NCBI GenBank assembly: GCA_005787525.1
Contig: SYAR01000025.1
Span: 1-32,170 of the forward strand
Source: Rickettsiales bacterium
GTDB lineage: Bacteria > Pseudomonadota > Alphaproteobacteria > Rickettsiales > UBA1997
Reading direction: 5' to 3'
DNA length: 32,170 nucleotides
Shown piece by piece: positions 6,626 to 15,780 of this stretch (its first letter is position 1; the number at the start of each line of letters is the position of its first letter). The position numbers and the translations under genes are program-made. The notes under the pieces were generated by a model. It worked only from the letters and a program-made list of their open reading frames with translations. It did not search any database and was not told where the DNA came from.

Positions 6626-8770
6626 ATGACAGATTTTGTTTTAGAAATTTTTAGCGAAGAAATTCCCGCTAGAATGCAAAAAAATTCGGCGGAAAACTTT
6701 TTGAAAATTGCTCAAGAAATTTTAGCAAAAAATAATTTAAATTTAAGCGAAGACTCGATCAAAGTTTTTATTTCGCCACGAAGATTGGCGTTAATTTTAA
6801 AAAATTTAAATGTTGAGCAAACTCAAAATTCTCAAAAAAAGATTGGTCCAAAAATCGGCTCGGAACCTAGAGCTATAGAGGGTTTTTTAAAATCAACTGG
6901 GCAAAATAAATTAGAAGATTTACAGATTATTGACGGTTTTTACGTTTTTAACAAGCCAGAATTAAAAATAAAAACTTCCGAAATAATTGCTTCTGCACTT
7001 CCAACGATTTTACAAAAAATGCAAAATTCTTGGCAAAAATTAATGCGTTATGATGTTGATCAAGAGGGCAATCAAGCCAAGTGGATTCGCCCAATTCGTG
7101 GCATTGTGGCGTTGTTTGACGATAAAATAATTGATTTAAATTTTGCCTTTATTCAAGCAAAAAATATTACTTTTGATAAATTTGGTAATCATATTTTAAT
7201 TAATAATGCCAAGGATTACGAACATATTTTACAAAAAAATAATATCATTATTGATCAACATAAAAGAAAGCAAAAAATTTTACAAAAACTTCACAAAATT
7301 ACTCACGAAAATTATTTAAAATTGCCCGATAATTTTGAAAAATCAAATTTTTTTGATGAGCTGGTTGGAATGTGTGAAAGCCCAGAATTGTTGGTTGGAG
7401 AGGTTGATAATAAATTTTTAGAATTACCAAATGAAGCTTTGGTTTTAACTTTACAATCAAACCAAAAATATATTTGTTGCACTGATTTTGATGGCAAATT
7501 TTCTTCAAAATTTTTATTTATTGTCGATTGCGAAATTAACGAAAATAATGTTAAAAAAATTATCGCCGATAATGAAAAAATAATGCGTGCAAGGCTTACC
7601 GATCTTGAGTTCTTCATTAATGAAGATTTGAAAAATCACTTGAGTGATTATGTGGTTAAATTGCAAAAAATTATTTATCACCAAAAAATTGGCACGATGT
7701 TTGAAAAGGTCGAACGTTTAAAAGAGATGACAAAATTTTTATCAATTTTTGTTCCGCATTGTGAAATTGGTTTAATTGAAAGAGCGGTTGATTTATCCAA
7801 GGCTGATTTAGCAACTAAGGCGGTGGCGGAATTGCCTGAATTGCAAGGTCGTTTCGGTAGTTTTTATGCCACAAAACAACTGGAAAATCATAAAATTTCT
7901 GAAGCAATTTATGAGCATTATTTGCCCGACGGTGCTAATTCGCCGACCCCGCAATCGCCTCTTGGAATTGCTTTGGCGATTGCCGATAAAATCGATACCA
8001 TTGTTGGATTTTTCTTGGTTGATGAAAAGCCGACAAGTTCAAAAGATCCATTTGCGCTTCGTCGTTGTGCTCTCGGAATTATTCGCACTTCGCATCAACA
8101 TAATATTGCTTTTCCGATTAGAATTTTAGTTGAGCGCTCTTTAAAATCATATCCGCCAAAGCTTCTCAAGCAACATATTTCAACTAATAAAAAAGATTTT
8201 TTTGAGTTGAAGAAAAAATTAATTGAAGAAATTGTGCGCTTTATTGTTGAGAGATTAAAAGTTTATTTAAAAGATCAAGAACAAGTGCGTCAAGATGTGC
8301 TAAATGTGGTGATGAATGCTTACCTAGAAAGCTTAGAGTCCCATAAGTCGGTCGATATTTTATATTTAATAAAAAAAATCAAATTTTTAGATAATTTTTT
8401 ATCAAATGATAAGCATAAAAAACTGATTGAACTTTACAAAAGATCAACCAATATTTTAGCGATTGAAGAAAAAAAGGATGGAAAAAAATATCAAGGACGC
8501 CCTTCGGTTCTAGGCTTTAAAAGCAAATATGAAAAATTACTTTATCGTCGAATTAAACAAATTTCTCGTGATTTTTATAAATTTATTAACAAAGCGGAAT
8601 TTGAAAAAGCCTTCGCGTTGTTAGCGGTTATTGAGGCGCCACTTGATCATTTTTTTGAACATGTGGTGGTCAATGATGTTGATAATTACGCTCGAGAAAA
8701 TCGTTTAATACTTTTGGCGATGATTAGGAGTTTGTTTGATGAGGTGGGCGATCTATCTTTAGTAATGTAG
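6626..8770 (+). CDS. glyS: glycyl-tRNA synthetase beta subunit
   Basis: The beta subunit of the bacterial alpha2-beta2 glycyl-tRNA synthetase, which recognises tRNA-Gly while the alpha subunit (GlyQ) makes the adenylate. At 714 residues it is full length. It begins FVLEIFSEEIPARMQ, the conserved beta-subunit start. It carries the RWIRPIRGIVALFD-like segment (KWIRPIRGIVALFDD) and the HD-like central part (ELPELQGRFGSFYA, ADKIDTIVGFF, KDPFALRRCALGIIR), and ends in the helical anticodon-binding region (HFFEHVVVN, ENRLILLAMIRSLF). It starts two bases after the hom stop, so the two are probably cotranscribed. glyQ, normally directly upstream of glyS, is not here. Confidence 0.96.
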   Translation: MTDFVLEIFSEEIPARMQKNSAENFLKIAQEILAKNNLNLSEDSIKVFISPRRLALILKNLNVEQTQNSQKKIGPKIGSEPRAIEGFLKSTGQNKLEDLQIIDGFYVFNKPELKIKTSEIIASALPTILQKMQNSWQKLMRYDVDQEGNQAKWIRPIRGIVALFDDKIIDLNFAFIQAKNITFDKFGNHILINNAKDYEHILQKNNIIIDQHKRKQKILQKLHKITHENYLKLPDNFEKSNFFDELVGMCESPELLVGEVDNKFLELPNEALVLTLQSNQKYICCTDFDGKFSSKFLFIVDCEINENNVKKIIADNEKIMRARLTDLEFFINEDLKNHLSDYVVKLQKIIYHQKIGTMFEKVERLKEMTKFLSIFVPHCEIGLIERAVDLSKADLATKAVAELPELQGRFGSFYATKQLENHKISEAIYEHYLPDGANSPTPQSPLGIALAIADKIDTIVGFFLVDEKPTSSKDPFALRRCALGIIRTSHQHNIAFPIRILVERSLKSYPPKLLKQHISTNKKDFFELKKKLIEEIVRFIVERLKVYLKDQEQVRQDVLNVVMNAYLESLESHKSVDILYLIKKIKFLDNFLSNDKHKKLIELYKRSTNILAIEEKKDGKKYQGRPSVLGFKSKYEKLLYRRIKQISRDFYKFINKAEFEKAFALLAVIEAPLDHFFEHVVVNDVDNYARENRLILLAMIRSLFDEVGDLSLVM

Positions 8771-8822
8771 ATTTTGCAAGTTATTTTAAATTAATATTGT
8801 AATCAATTTTTATTGAAAATTT

Positions 8823-10091
8823 ATGCGTTTATCGAAATATTTTTTACCAACTCTGAAGGAAAATCCAATCGATGCAACGGTGGTGTCGCATCAATTAATG
8901 GTTAGAGCCGGAATGATTCGTCAAACCGCTTCGGGAATTTATTCTTGGTTGCCACTCGGCTTAAAAGTTTTGCGAAAAGTTGAGAAAATTATCAAAGAAG
9001 AAATGGATAAGGCTGGTGCTTTGGAAGTGCTAATGCCAACGATTCAGCCTGCAGAATTATGGATTGAATCGGGTCGTTATGAAGCTTATGGCAAGGAAAT
9101 GCTTAGAATCAAGGATCGCCACGATCGTGATATTCTTTACGGTCCAACTCATGAAGAAGTTGTTACAGATTTATTCCGCAAAAATATCACTTCTTACAAG
9201 GATTTGCCGAAAAATTTATATCAAATTCATTGGAAATTTCGCGACGAAATCCGCCCTAGATTTGGCTTGATGCGTGGTCGAGAATTTTTGATGAAAGATT
9301 CTTACTCCTTCGATTTAAATGCGGAAGACGCGCGCAAAACTTATGATTTAATGTATGAAACTTATTTCAAAATTTTTCGTAAAATGGGTTTGAAGCCAAT
9401 CGCTTTGAGAGCAGATACCGGAGCGATCGGGGGCGATTTGTCGCATGAATTTCATATTTTGGCGGATGTCGGTGAAAGCGCTATTTTTTATGATAAAAAA
9501 TTTGATGAATTGAGTGAAGAGCAAGAAATCGATATCGCTCAAACCCAACAAATATATGCCATGGCCGATGATTTACATATTCCAGAAAAATGCCCAATTC
9601 CAGCGGATCAGCTTGCTTCTAGGCGTGGAATTGAAGTTGGTCAAGTTTTTAATTTTGGTTTAAAATATTCAAAAGCCATGGAGGCTTCAGTAATGGGAGC
9701 GGGTGGCGAAAAAATTTATCCAAATATGGGCTCTTACGGCATCGGCGTTTCTCGAGTTGTGGCGGCGGCGATCGAAGCCAATCATGATGAAAATGGCATT
9801 ATTTGGCCGGCTCAAATCGCTCCTTTCGATGTAATTTTGATTAATATTCGAGTTGGCGACGAAGCCTGCGACAAGGCTTGCGAGGAGCTTTATTCTAGGC
9901 TTCAAAACAAGGGTGTTGAAGTGCTTTACGACGATACCAAAAATAGCTTAGGGCAAAAATTTTCGGTGGCAGATTTAATCGGCGTCCCAACGCAAATTAT
10001 CGTCGGACCGAAATCATTGGCTCTGGGAAAAGTTGAAATTAAGAATCGTAAAACTGGTGCGAAAAGCGAAATTCTTTTAGAAAAAATTTAA
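8823..10091 (+). CDS. proS: prolyl-tRNA synthetase (short alphaproteobacterial type)
   Basis: Charges tRNA-Pro with proline. This is a class II synthetase: the N-terminus reads MRLSKYFLPTLKENP and RQTASGIYSWLPLG, motif 2 is in KFRDEIRPRFGLMRGREFLMKD, and motif 3 is in GSYGIGVSRVVAA, followed by a C-terminal HGTA anticodon-binding domain (GVEVLYDDTKNSLGQKF). With 422 residues it lacks the about 180-residue INS editing domain found between motifs 2 and 3 in E. coli ProS, as is normal for alphaproteobacteria such as Rickettsia. There is a 52-base gap after glyS and a 10-base gap to the next gene. No clear ribosome binding site precedes the ATG. Confidence 0.96.
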   Translation: MRLSKYFLPTLKENPIDATVVSHQLMVRAGMIRQTASGIYSWLPLGLKVLRKVEKIIKEEMDKAGALEVLMPTIQPAELWIESGRYEAYGKEMLRIKDRHDRDILYGPTHEEVVTDLFRKNITSYKDLPKNLYQIHWKFRDEIRPRFGLMRGREFLMKDSYSFDLNAEDARKTYDLMYETYFKIFRKMGLKPIALRADTGAIGGDLSHEFHILADVGESAIFYDKKFDELSEEQEIDIAQTQQIYAMADDLHIPEKCPIPADQLASRRGIEVGQVFNFGLKYSKAMEASVMGAGGEKIYPNMGSYGIGVSRVVAAAIEANHDENGIIWPAQIAPFDVILINIRVGDEACDKACEELYSRLQNKGVEVLYDDTKNSLGQKFSVADLIGVPTQIIVGPKSLALGKVEIKNRKTGAKSEILLEKI

Positions 10092-10101
10092 AATAATCCA
10101 A

Positions 10102-11772
10102 ATGAATTTTAAAAATTATTTTAGCAAAAATTATAATTTTCTTAATGTAATATTTTTTTTGTTACTTATTTTATTTGGCTTTTTTGTTAGGGTCGGAGAC
10201 CTTGATAGATATGCTTTCTCGCAAGATGAATATTGGCATTTATATCTTTCTAATACAGATAATTTAACCGAATTATTTAAAAATATTTTTCGTGAAGAAG
10301 TTCATCCACCATTATCATTTATAATTTGGCATTATGCTTTTAAAATTAGTCACAATGAATTGTGGCTAAGAATGTTTTCAATAATTCCTGGGCTGTTATT
10401 GATTCCAAGTATTTATGTATTTGGTAGGCTTTTTATTAGCAAAAATGCTGGATATTTTTTATCGGCATTTGTTACTTTTGGCTCGATGTTAATGACTTTA
10501 TCGGTTGCGATCAGAGCCTATTCCATCCTCTTTTTGATTATGTGCTGGATGGTAATATTTGTTTATCGCTACATTAAAAAACCTAAAAATAAATATTTAT
10601 TTTACTATTTTTTTCTCGGATTTTTGGCGATCCAAACTCATCACGGAGTTTCGTTTTTTATATTCGCACTCGGCACCGCTCTAATGCATGATAGCTTTTT
10701 TAAAAAGAATAAAAAACATTTACTGGTAATAATTTTTGGTCATTTTATTTTGTGCCTTCAGTTATTATTGCATTTTTATTTATTATTTTATCTATTCGAT
10801 TTTGTACCAAATAATTTTCCTAAAGAGTTTGGTAATTTTATACATTCATTATTTTATTTAATCTTTTCTTTAAATATAAGCGAGATTACAAATTTCAATT
10901 ATGGCGAATTAAATAATGAATTAATAAAATTTTTAGATATTTTTCAAATTTTTTCATTTTTTATCGTAACAATTTTTTTGATTAAGAAAAAAAAATGGCT
11001 ATTGTTAAACATTATTTTTCTCCCAATTTTTTTAAATAGTGCAACCTCCGTTTTAAAATTATATCCACTTTTTTTAGAAAATATTCGCAGATTAACAATT
11101 TACTATTTTAATTTTTTAATTTTCGCTTTCTATGTTTGGTATATCATTTTTTCGTCAATTTTAAAGAAAATTAAATTAAATTTTATTGAGCCAAGAATTT
11201 TAATATTATTGATGTCCGCACCTTTATTTTACTATGTTTATACCCATAATTATTTAAAAAATTCTTACCCAAATTGTTTTGAATATTTTGAAAAAGAAGA
11301 TGAAAATATTTTTTATCAAAAACTAGATCAATATGTTAAAGAAGAGGGAAATGTTGTGATTTTACCAGCCAAAGCTATTTGGAAATTTAAATTTTTGAAA
11401 GATGGAAAGATTGAAAGAATATCTAAATATTTGGCAATTTTACATAAAGAAAATTATAAAATTTATATAATTGGATATGAAGAAAGAGCTGCGTTGTTAA
11501 ATGAACAATATAAGGAAGAGGTTTTTAATTTAATAAAAGCTGATAGCAAAAAACAAAAAATTAAATCAATTACTTTGGGAGATATTTGTTATGAAAATTA
11601 CAATTGTAATGTATTTTATGGAAATAGTAAAAATTCAGAAGATTTTCATTTTTTTAAAAATATGAATTTAAGTTATATCGAAGATAGATTTTATTTTAAA
11701 AAAGAAATTTCTAAAGGCTGTCTATTAAATATCTTTTTTGTAAAATTTAATCAAAAAATTATTCAAAATTAA
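10102..11772 (+). CDS. GT-C membrane glycosyltransferase, ArnT/PMT-like (family 39 type)
   Basis: A 556-residue polytopic inner-membrane protein. The first membrane helix spans about residues 13-30. The loop after it has D35, then SQDEYWH with the acidic pair D42-E43, and then EEVHPPLSF near residues 65-73. The acidic first loop and the H-P-P motif are typical of the PMT_2/ArnT group, which transfers a sugar from a polyprenyl-phosphate carrier to a substrate on the outer face. Many more helices follow up to about residue 390, then a soluble C-terminal part. The next gene, 10 bases downstream, is a DPM1-like enzyme of the kind that makes the lipid-linked sugar, which supports this reading. The target (protein, lipid A or glycan) is unknown. 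Confidence 0.75.
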   Translation: MNFKNYFSKNYNFLNVIFFLLLILFGFFVRVGDLDRYAFSQDEYWHLYLSNTDNLTELFKNIFREEVHPPLSFIIWHYAFKISHNELWLRMFSIIPGLLLIPSIYVFGRLFISKNAGYFLSAFVTFGSMLMTLSVAIRAYSILFLIMCWMVIFVYRYIKKPKNKYLFYYFFLGFLAIQTHHGVSFFIFALGTALMHDSFFKKNKKHLLVIIFGHFILCLQLLLHFYLLFYLFDFVPNNFPKEFGNFIHSLFYLIFSLNISEITNFNYGELNNELIKFLDIFQIFSFFIVTIFLIKKKKWLLLNIIFLPIFLNSATSVLKLYPLFLENIRRLTIYYFNFLIFAFYVWYIIFSSILKKIKLNFIEPRILILLMSAPLFYYVYTHNYLKNSYPNCFEYFEKEDENIFYQKLDQYVKEEGNVVILPAKAIWKFKFLKDGKIERISKYLAILHKENYKIYIIGYEERAALLNEQYKEEVFNLIKADSKKQKIKSITLGDICYENYNCNVFYGNSKNSEDFHFFKNMNLSYIEDRFYFKKEISKGCLLNIFFVKFNQKIIQN

Positions 11773-11782
11773 AGCAATATTT

Positions 11783-12571
11783 ATGATTAAAAAACTTTTA
11801 ATTTTTATCCCAGCTTATAACAATGAGAAGCATATAGAGCAGGTTATTAAATTAATTCCATTTGACGAAATTCAGCAAAAAATTAATTATTGTGAGGTTT
11901 TTATAAGCGATGATAATTCTATCGATTTTACGACAAAAATAGTTGAAAATTATCAAAAAATAAATCCTACGAAAAATATTAAATTGATTACGCAAACTAA
12001 GAATCTTGGCTATGGTGGCAACCAAAAATTTGCCTATAATTATGCCATAAAAAATAATTTTGATATTGTGATTATGGTTCACGGAGATTCGCAATATTCG
12101 CCCTTATTAATCCCTAAAATTATATCGCCAATAATATTAGAAAATTTTGATTGCGTCCTTGGTTCACGCATGATTAACAAAAGATCAGCGTTAAAAGGCA
12201 AGATGCCATTATATAAATTTTTTGGCAATATTGGTTTGACTTTTATGCAAAATATTTTGCTCGGACAAAAATTATCAGAATATCATACCGGTCTTCGTGC
12301 CTACAGAATAGAGTCTTTAAAACAGTTGCCTTTTGATTATAATAATAATGGTTTTTTATTTGATACCGATATTTTAATTCAAATTATTGATAATAAAATG
12401 TCGATTAATGAAATTGCAATTCCAACTCATTACGGCACCGAATATTGCAATCTAAATGTTATAAAATATGGCTTAGAAGCTTTGTTTTCAACGTTTTTCT
12501 CGCGATTACAAAAATTAAAATTAATCAATTTAAAAAAATTTGATTACCAAGATTTTAAAAAAGATCGCTAA
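11783..12571 (+). CDS. family 2 glycosyltransferase, DPM1/polyprenyl-phosphate sugar synthase-like
   Basis: 262 residues. IPAYNNE at 9-15 starts the nucleotide-sugar domain, SDDNS at 42-46 is the first acidic turn, NLGYGGNQKFAYNYAI at 74-89 is the conserved helix, HGDSQYSP at 100-107 is the metal-binding DxD-type motif (H-G-D), and GSRM at 127-130 is the family signature. All fit the DPM_DPG-synthase subfamily, which moves a sugar from a nucleotide to a polyprenyl phosphate. There are no C-terminal membrane helices, so it is a peripheral, cytoplasmic-face enzyme. It follows the GT-C gene by 10 bases, suggesting that it supplies that enzyme with its donor. It is convergent with the next gene. 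The sugar is not determined. Confidence 0.85.
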   Translation: MIKKLLIFIPAYNNEKHIEQVIKLIPFDEIQQKINYCEVFISDDNSIDFTTKIVENYQKINPTKNIKLITQTKNLGYGGNQKFAYNYAIKNNFDIVIMVHGDSQYSPLLIPKIISPIILENFDCVLGSRMINKRSALKGKMPLYKFFGNIGLTFMQNILLGQKLSEYHTGLRAYRIESLKQLPFDYNNNGFLFDTDILIQIIDNKMSINEIAIPTHYGTEYCNLNVIKYGLEALFSTFFSRLQKLKLINLKKFDYQDFKKDR

Positions 12572-12595
12572 GAAAATCTTTAAAACTCAAAGACG

Positions 12596-13393
12596 CTATT
12601 TTGGGGGAGTGGCTTCTCGATTTTTCGAAAGCGAAGAACCTGTAGGATTTACTACCAAGGTTTTCGACTTTTCCGCAAGTCTTTCTTCGGTAAATTGAAT
12701 AATATCTTTGTTTATGGATATTGTTGGCATCAAATTTATATTTCCCGATCCGCCAACCTCAAGACGAAGTGTCATATTAGGAGTTTTACTAAAAGAGTTA
12801 AAAAATTTAAAATTGATATTTTTCCACAGCTCAGCATTTTTTAATTCATCGATAAATTCAGGATTTACATCTATTCCTTCGTCAAATTCTATCCCTTTAT
12901 CACTAATTCTAAATTTTCCATTTAGTTTGGATACAAGTTCTTCTTTGCCCTCTTTTCCAAGCTTCATTATTTCGCTATTTTTTTTAAGTTTTAGATTTAG
13001 GCAACCTTCAAATCTACTATCCTCTCCAGTAATTTTAGCTAATTCTAAAATTAAATTCGACGCATTTCCATTTCTAGAATCTTCCGCGAAAGTATTAAAA
13101 ATCGTATAAATTTTTTTATTGTCATCTGTTGTTTTTACTTCTCCGCTTAACATTGAATGAATTTTATATTTAGAGTCTTCATTTTCTGCTTGTTTTGGAT
13201 TGAAAATAATAAATTTTTGGATTGTTGGATCTACTTGTTCTCGCTTCTTCCACCTTTCTAACAAACCTTCAGGAAGATCGGGAACAACATTGCGGTGAAT
13301 TTCACACATCTCTTTTTCACCGATCAATTTTTCCATTTCATCAACCGAAATAATTAGTATTGAAGACTTATTTTTATCTTGAGCATCTTTCAT
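12596..13393 (-). CDS. hypothetical protein, 265 residues
   Basis: I do not recognise this protein. It is acidic-basic mixed and soluble, with no signal peptide or membrane segment. The N-terminal third (ILIISVDEMEKLIGEKEMC, then RWKKREQVDPTIQKFIIFNP) and the middle (YTIFNTFAEDSRNGNASNLI) look folded. The last 30 or so residues (NPTGSSLSKNREATPPK) look disordered, and the protein ends in TPPK. Only a few cysteines are present (C30, C144 or so), not in a metal-binding pattern. It stands alone between a convergent glycosyltransferase and the TonB-dependent receptor, with no shared operon spacing. Such tails occur in secreted or effector proteins, but that is a guess. Confidence 0.6.
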   Translation of the reverse strand: MKDAQDKNKSSILIISVDEMEKLIGEKEMCEIHRNVVPDLPEGLLERWKKREQVDPTIQKFIIFNPKQAENEDSKYKIHSMLSGEVKTTDDNKKIYTIFNTFAEDSRNGNASNLILELAKITGEDSRFEGCLNLKLKKNSEIMKLGKEGKEELVSKLNGKFRISDKGIEFDEGIDVNPEFIDELKNAELWKNINFKFFNSFSKTPNMTLRLEVGGSGNINLMPTISINKDIIQFTEERLAEKSKTLVVNPTGSSLSKNREATPPK

Positions 13394-13471
13394 AATTTTA
13401 TAAAAATTAAATAATAAATTTATATTTTATAAAGTAGTAAATAATTATTCAATATTTATATTATTAAGCTA

Positions 13472-15610
13472 TCAAAACTCCATATTCAAACTAGCTTTTA
13501 AAGCACGAACAGAGCCGAATTGCAGATTGTTATTATTGTGAGCGGTGAGGAAATATTTTTTGTTAAAAATATTTTCAACATTAATTTGAGCGCGAATTTT
13601 TTCGTCAATTTTGTAAAATATTGCACCGTCGAAACGATTAAATCCTTTCAATTTTACTTTATTATCAACCGCTGAATATTGGCTTGATTGCTTGATAAAT
13701 CCGAGTCCGAAACTTAATGTTTGTGAAAATTTATATTTATTCCACAAGGCAATTTTGTTGCTCGGAGTGAGAGCCAATTTATTGCCTTTTTTGGCGTCGG
13801 CGGTGGTGCTAGAAATTTTGGCATCGAGATGAGAGTAGGACGCAACCACTTCAAATTTTTTACTAATTTCGCCCGTCGCCGAAGTTTCGAAGCCACGAAT
13901 TTTTGAACTTCCCGACAAAACAAAATATCCTGAACCGTTCGGGTCGTTAGCTCGACTATTAGTGCGATCTAATTGAAAAATTGCGGTGTTAAAATTAAGT
14001 TTGTCGGTTATGTCCCATTTGGTGCCGATTTCGTAATTTTGCAATTTCTCCGGTTTTAAAGATTTCGACTTGGCATCGAGTGCAGAAAATTGATCGCCCG
14101 CACTCGGTAAATAGCTGGTGCTGTAGCTTGAATAGATTGAAAGATTTTTTTGCGGTTTGAAAACTAAACCAACTTTTGGCGAAATAAAATTATCACGTCT
14201 TTTAAAATTTTGCCCAGTATTTTTATTTTCAAGCTTGATATCAAAACTGTCGAGGCGAAGGCCCGCTGTAAGCTCAAAATGCTCGTTAAAAGTGATTTGA
14301 TCTTGTAAATATGAACCCAAAACCGCCACAGTTGAGTTATTATTGGCATCGCTTGAAGCTCGACGATAATTGATTGGAGTTAAGTTTATGTCGTCGAAAA
14401 TTGAAATCCCTAAATTTAAGTCTTTGTTATTAAAATAGCCACTCAAGCGACTCGTCGACGAATCTTGATGAGAAATTTCGGTGCCAAATAACGCCAAATG
14501 TTTAAGCGAAAAAGCTTCAAATTTTTTAGTAAGATCGGTTTGGTTGGTGAAATTTTTGCGCTTTTGCGAATTGTTGTAAGCCGAGAGATTAAACTTATCG
14601 TTGGCGCCAACTTCGCCACTCGCATAAACATTTTTATAAAATTTTGAATATTGCGTAAAGCGCGTGTAATTTTTTAATTGCAATTGATTTGGAAATTCGT
14701 GATTGACGGTGGCAAAAACTGAATCCAATTTATTTTCCGAATCATTTTCGTTGGGATTTCCAAAAAATTTTGAAGCCGAACTTTTGAGAGGTTCGCCATT
14801 CTTCGAAGGGACGCCACGATCGTTAAAGCGATTATCGTAAAAATGTTCATAACCAAATTTAATGTCGGTATTTTTGCCAAGAATAATTGTGCCCGTTGGG
14901 TTGAAGCCAAAACGTTCTAAATTGCCATAATCGCGAAAAGTTTGTGATTTTTCATAAAAACCGTTGAAGCGAAGCGACAATTTGTCATTAATTTTTTCGC
15001 TTAAATCGGTTTGTAAACGGCGATTTTCAAAGGATCCGCCGGATAAAATAATTTGACGTTTTTTTATACCATCGGCAAATTTAGGAACTCGATTGACCAA
15101 GCCTCCAGCCCCACCTCGACCGAAAGCCAAGGCATTGGGACCATTCAAAAATTCAACTTTTTCAATGTTATAAAAATCACGAAAATATTGCATATCGTCA
15201 CGAGCGCCATCGATAAAAAAATCAGCGGTGGAGCTGTTGCCACGAATTGAAATTTGGTCGCGATTTCCTTCGCCTTGTTGAATGTTAACACTCGGAATAT
15301 AAAGCGTCGCTTGCTCCATATTCACAATATTTTGATCGCGAATTTGTTGTTGCGAAACTATATTAATTGTTTGCGGAATGTCACGTAAAATTTTATTGGT
15401 GCGAGTTGAACTGGATTGACTTTCAGCCTTATAGCCATCTTGATTTTCACTGGTGGCGGTGATGGTGATTTTGGGTAAAATATTTTTTTCGAAATTATTT
15501 TTTAAAATTTCGGGTGAGGGTGATTTTTTTGCCAAAATTTCACCGCAAAAAAAACTAAAAATAATTTGTAAAATCAAAAAATTTCTCGAAAAAAAATTTA
15601 AAAAAAACAT
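13472..15610 (-). CDS. TonB-dependent siderophore receptor
   Basis: An outer-membrane gated channel for ferric siderophores, powered by TonB-ExbB-ExbD. The 712 residues comprise a signal peptide (about 1-27, hydrophobic FLILQIIFSFF, cleavage near ILAKK), a TonB box-like PKITITA at 46-52, a plug domain at about 70-180 (ILRDIPQTINIVSQQQIRDQ, SIRGNSSTADFFIDG, RDDMQYFRDFYNIEKVEFLN, GRGGAGGLVN), and a 22-strand barrel ending in Phe (ASLNMEF), the signal for outer-membrane assembly. The plug wording fits the FhuA/FhuE/Fiu family for hydroxamate or catecholate siderophores. A Fur-box match lies 121 bases upstream, so iron repression is likely. tonB, exbBD and siderophore permease genes are not in the window; the ABC ATPase at 17915 is of a peptide type. 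Confidence 0.93.
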   Translation of the reverse strand: MFFLNFFSRNFLILQIIFSFFCGEILAKKSPSPEILKNNFEKNILPKITITATSENQDGYKAESQSSSTRTNKILRDIPQTINIVSQQQIRDQNIVNMEQATLYIPSVNIQQGEGNRDQISIRGNSSTADFFIDGARDDMQYFRDFYNIEKVEFLNGPNALAFGRGGAGGLVNRVPKFADGIKKRQIILSGGSFENRRLQTDLSEKINDKLSLRFNGFYEKSQTFRDYGNLERFGFNPTGTIILGKNTDIKFGYEHFYDNRFNDRGVPSKNGEPLKSSASKFFGNPNENDSENKLDSVFATVNHEFPNQLQLKNYTRFTQYSKFYKNVYASGEVGANDKFNLSAYNNSQKRKNFTNQTDLTKKFEAFSLKHLALFGTEISHQDSSTSRLSGYFNNKDLNLGISIFDDINLTPINYRRASSDANNNSTVAVLGSYLQDQITFNEHFELTAGLRLDSFDIKLENKNTGQNFKRRDNFISPKVGLVFKPQKNLSIYSSYSTSYLPSAGDQFSALDAKSKSLKPEKLQNYEIGTKWDITDKLNFNTAIFQLDRTNSRANDPNGSGYFVLSGSSKIRGFETSATGEISKKFEVVASYSHLDAKISSTTADAKKGNKLALTPSNKIALWNKYKFSQTLSFGLGFIKQSSQYSAVDNKVKLKGFNRFDGAIFYKIDEKIRAQINVENIFNKKYFLTAHNNNNLQFGSVRALKASLNMEF

Positions 15611-15731
15611 GAAAATTATAAAAAAATTGAAATAAAAATTGCAGAATTTATAAATTTATATTTTTGATTTGAAAAATACGAAACCTTTAAAATATTGGCT
15701 TCATGAGGCAAAAAAATAATTCAAAATTGGC

Positions 15732-15750
15732 AATAACGATTATCATTTTG
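15732..15750 (-). promoter_or_regulatory. Fur box upstream of the siderophore receptor
   Basis: The 19 bases AATAACGATTATCATTTTG match the classic Fur consensus GATAATGATAATCATTATC at 14 of 19 positions. The inner core CGATTATCATT keeps the dyad. It sits in the 165-base gap before the TonB-dependent receptor, 121 bases from its ATG, and just after the stop of the upstream unit. Its place in front of a siderophore receptor is exactly where Fur repression is expected. The -10 and -35 elements cannot be identified confidently in this AT-rich sequence, and no fur gene is in the window. Confidence 0.65.
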
Positions 15751-15751
15751 C

Positions 15752-15780
15752 AATAATATTTTAAAAATGCAAATATTATT
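15752..15780. repeat. 10-base perfect inverted repeat at the end of the DUF2237 gene
   Basis: Arms AATAATATTT (15752-15761) and AAATATTATT (15771-15780) pair perfectly around a 9-base loop. The structure includes the stop codon of the DUF2237 gene and lies next to the Fur box. On the minus strand it is not followed by a T run, and its stem is all A and T, so it would make a weak intrinsic terminator. It may instead be an operator or a chance feature. Confidence 0.35.

Noticed and set aside
12572-12595. Possible bidirectional terminator between the convergent glycosyltransferase and hypothetical genes
   Set aside because: The 24-base gap holds no inverted repeat long enough to form a stable hairpin.
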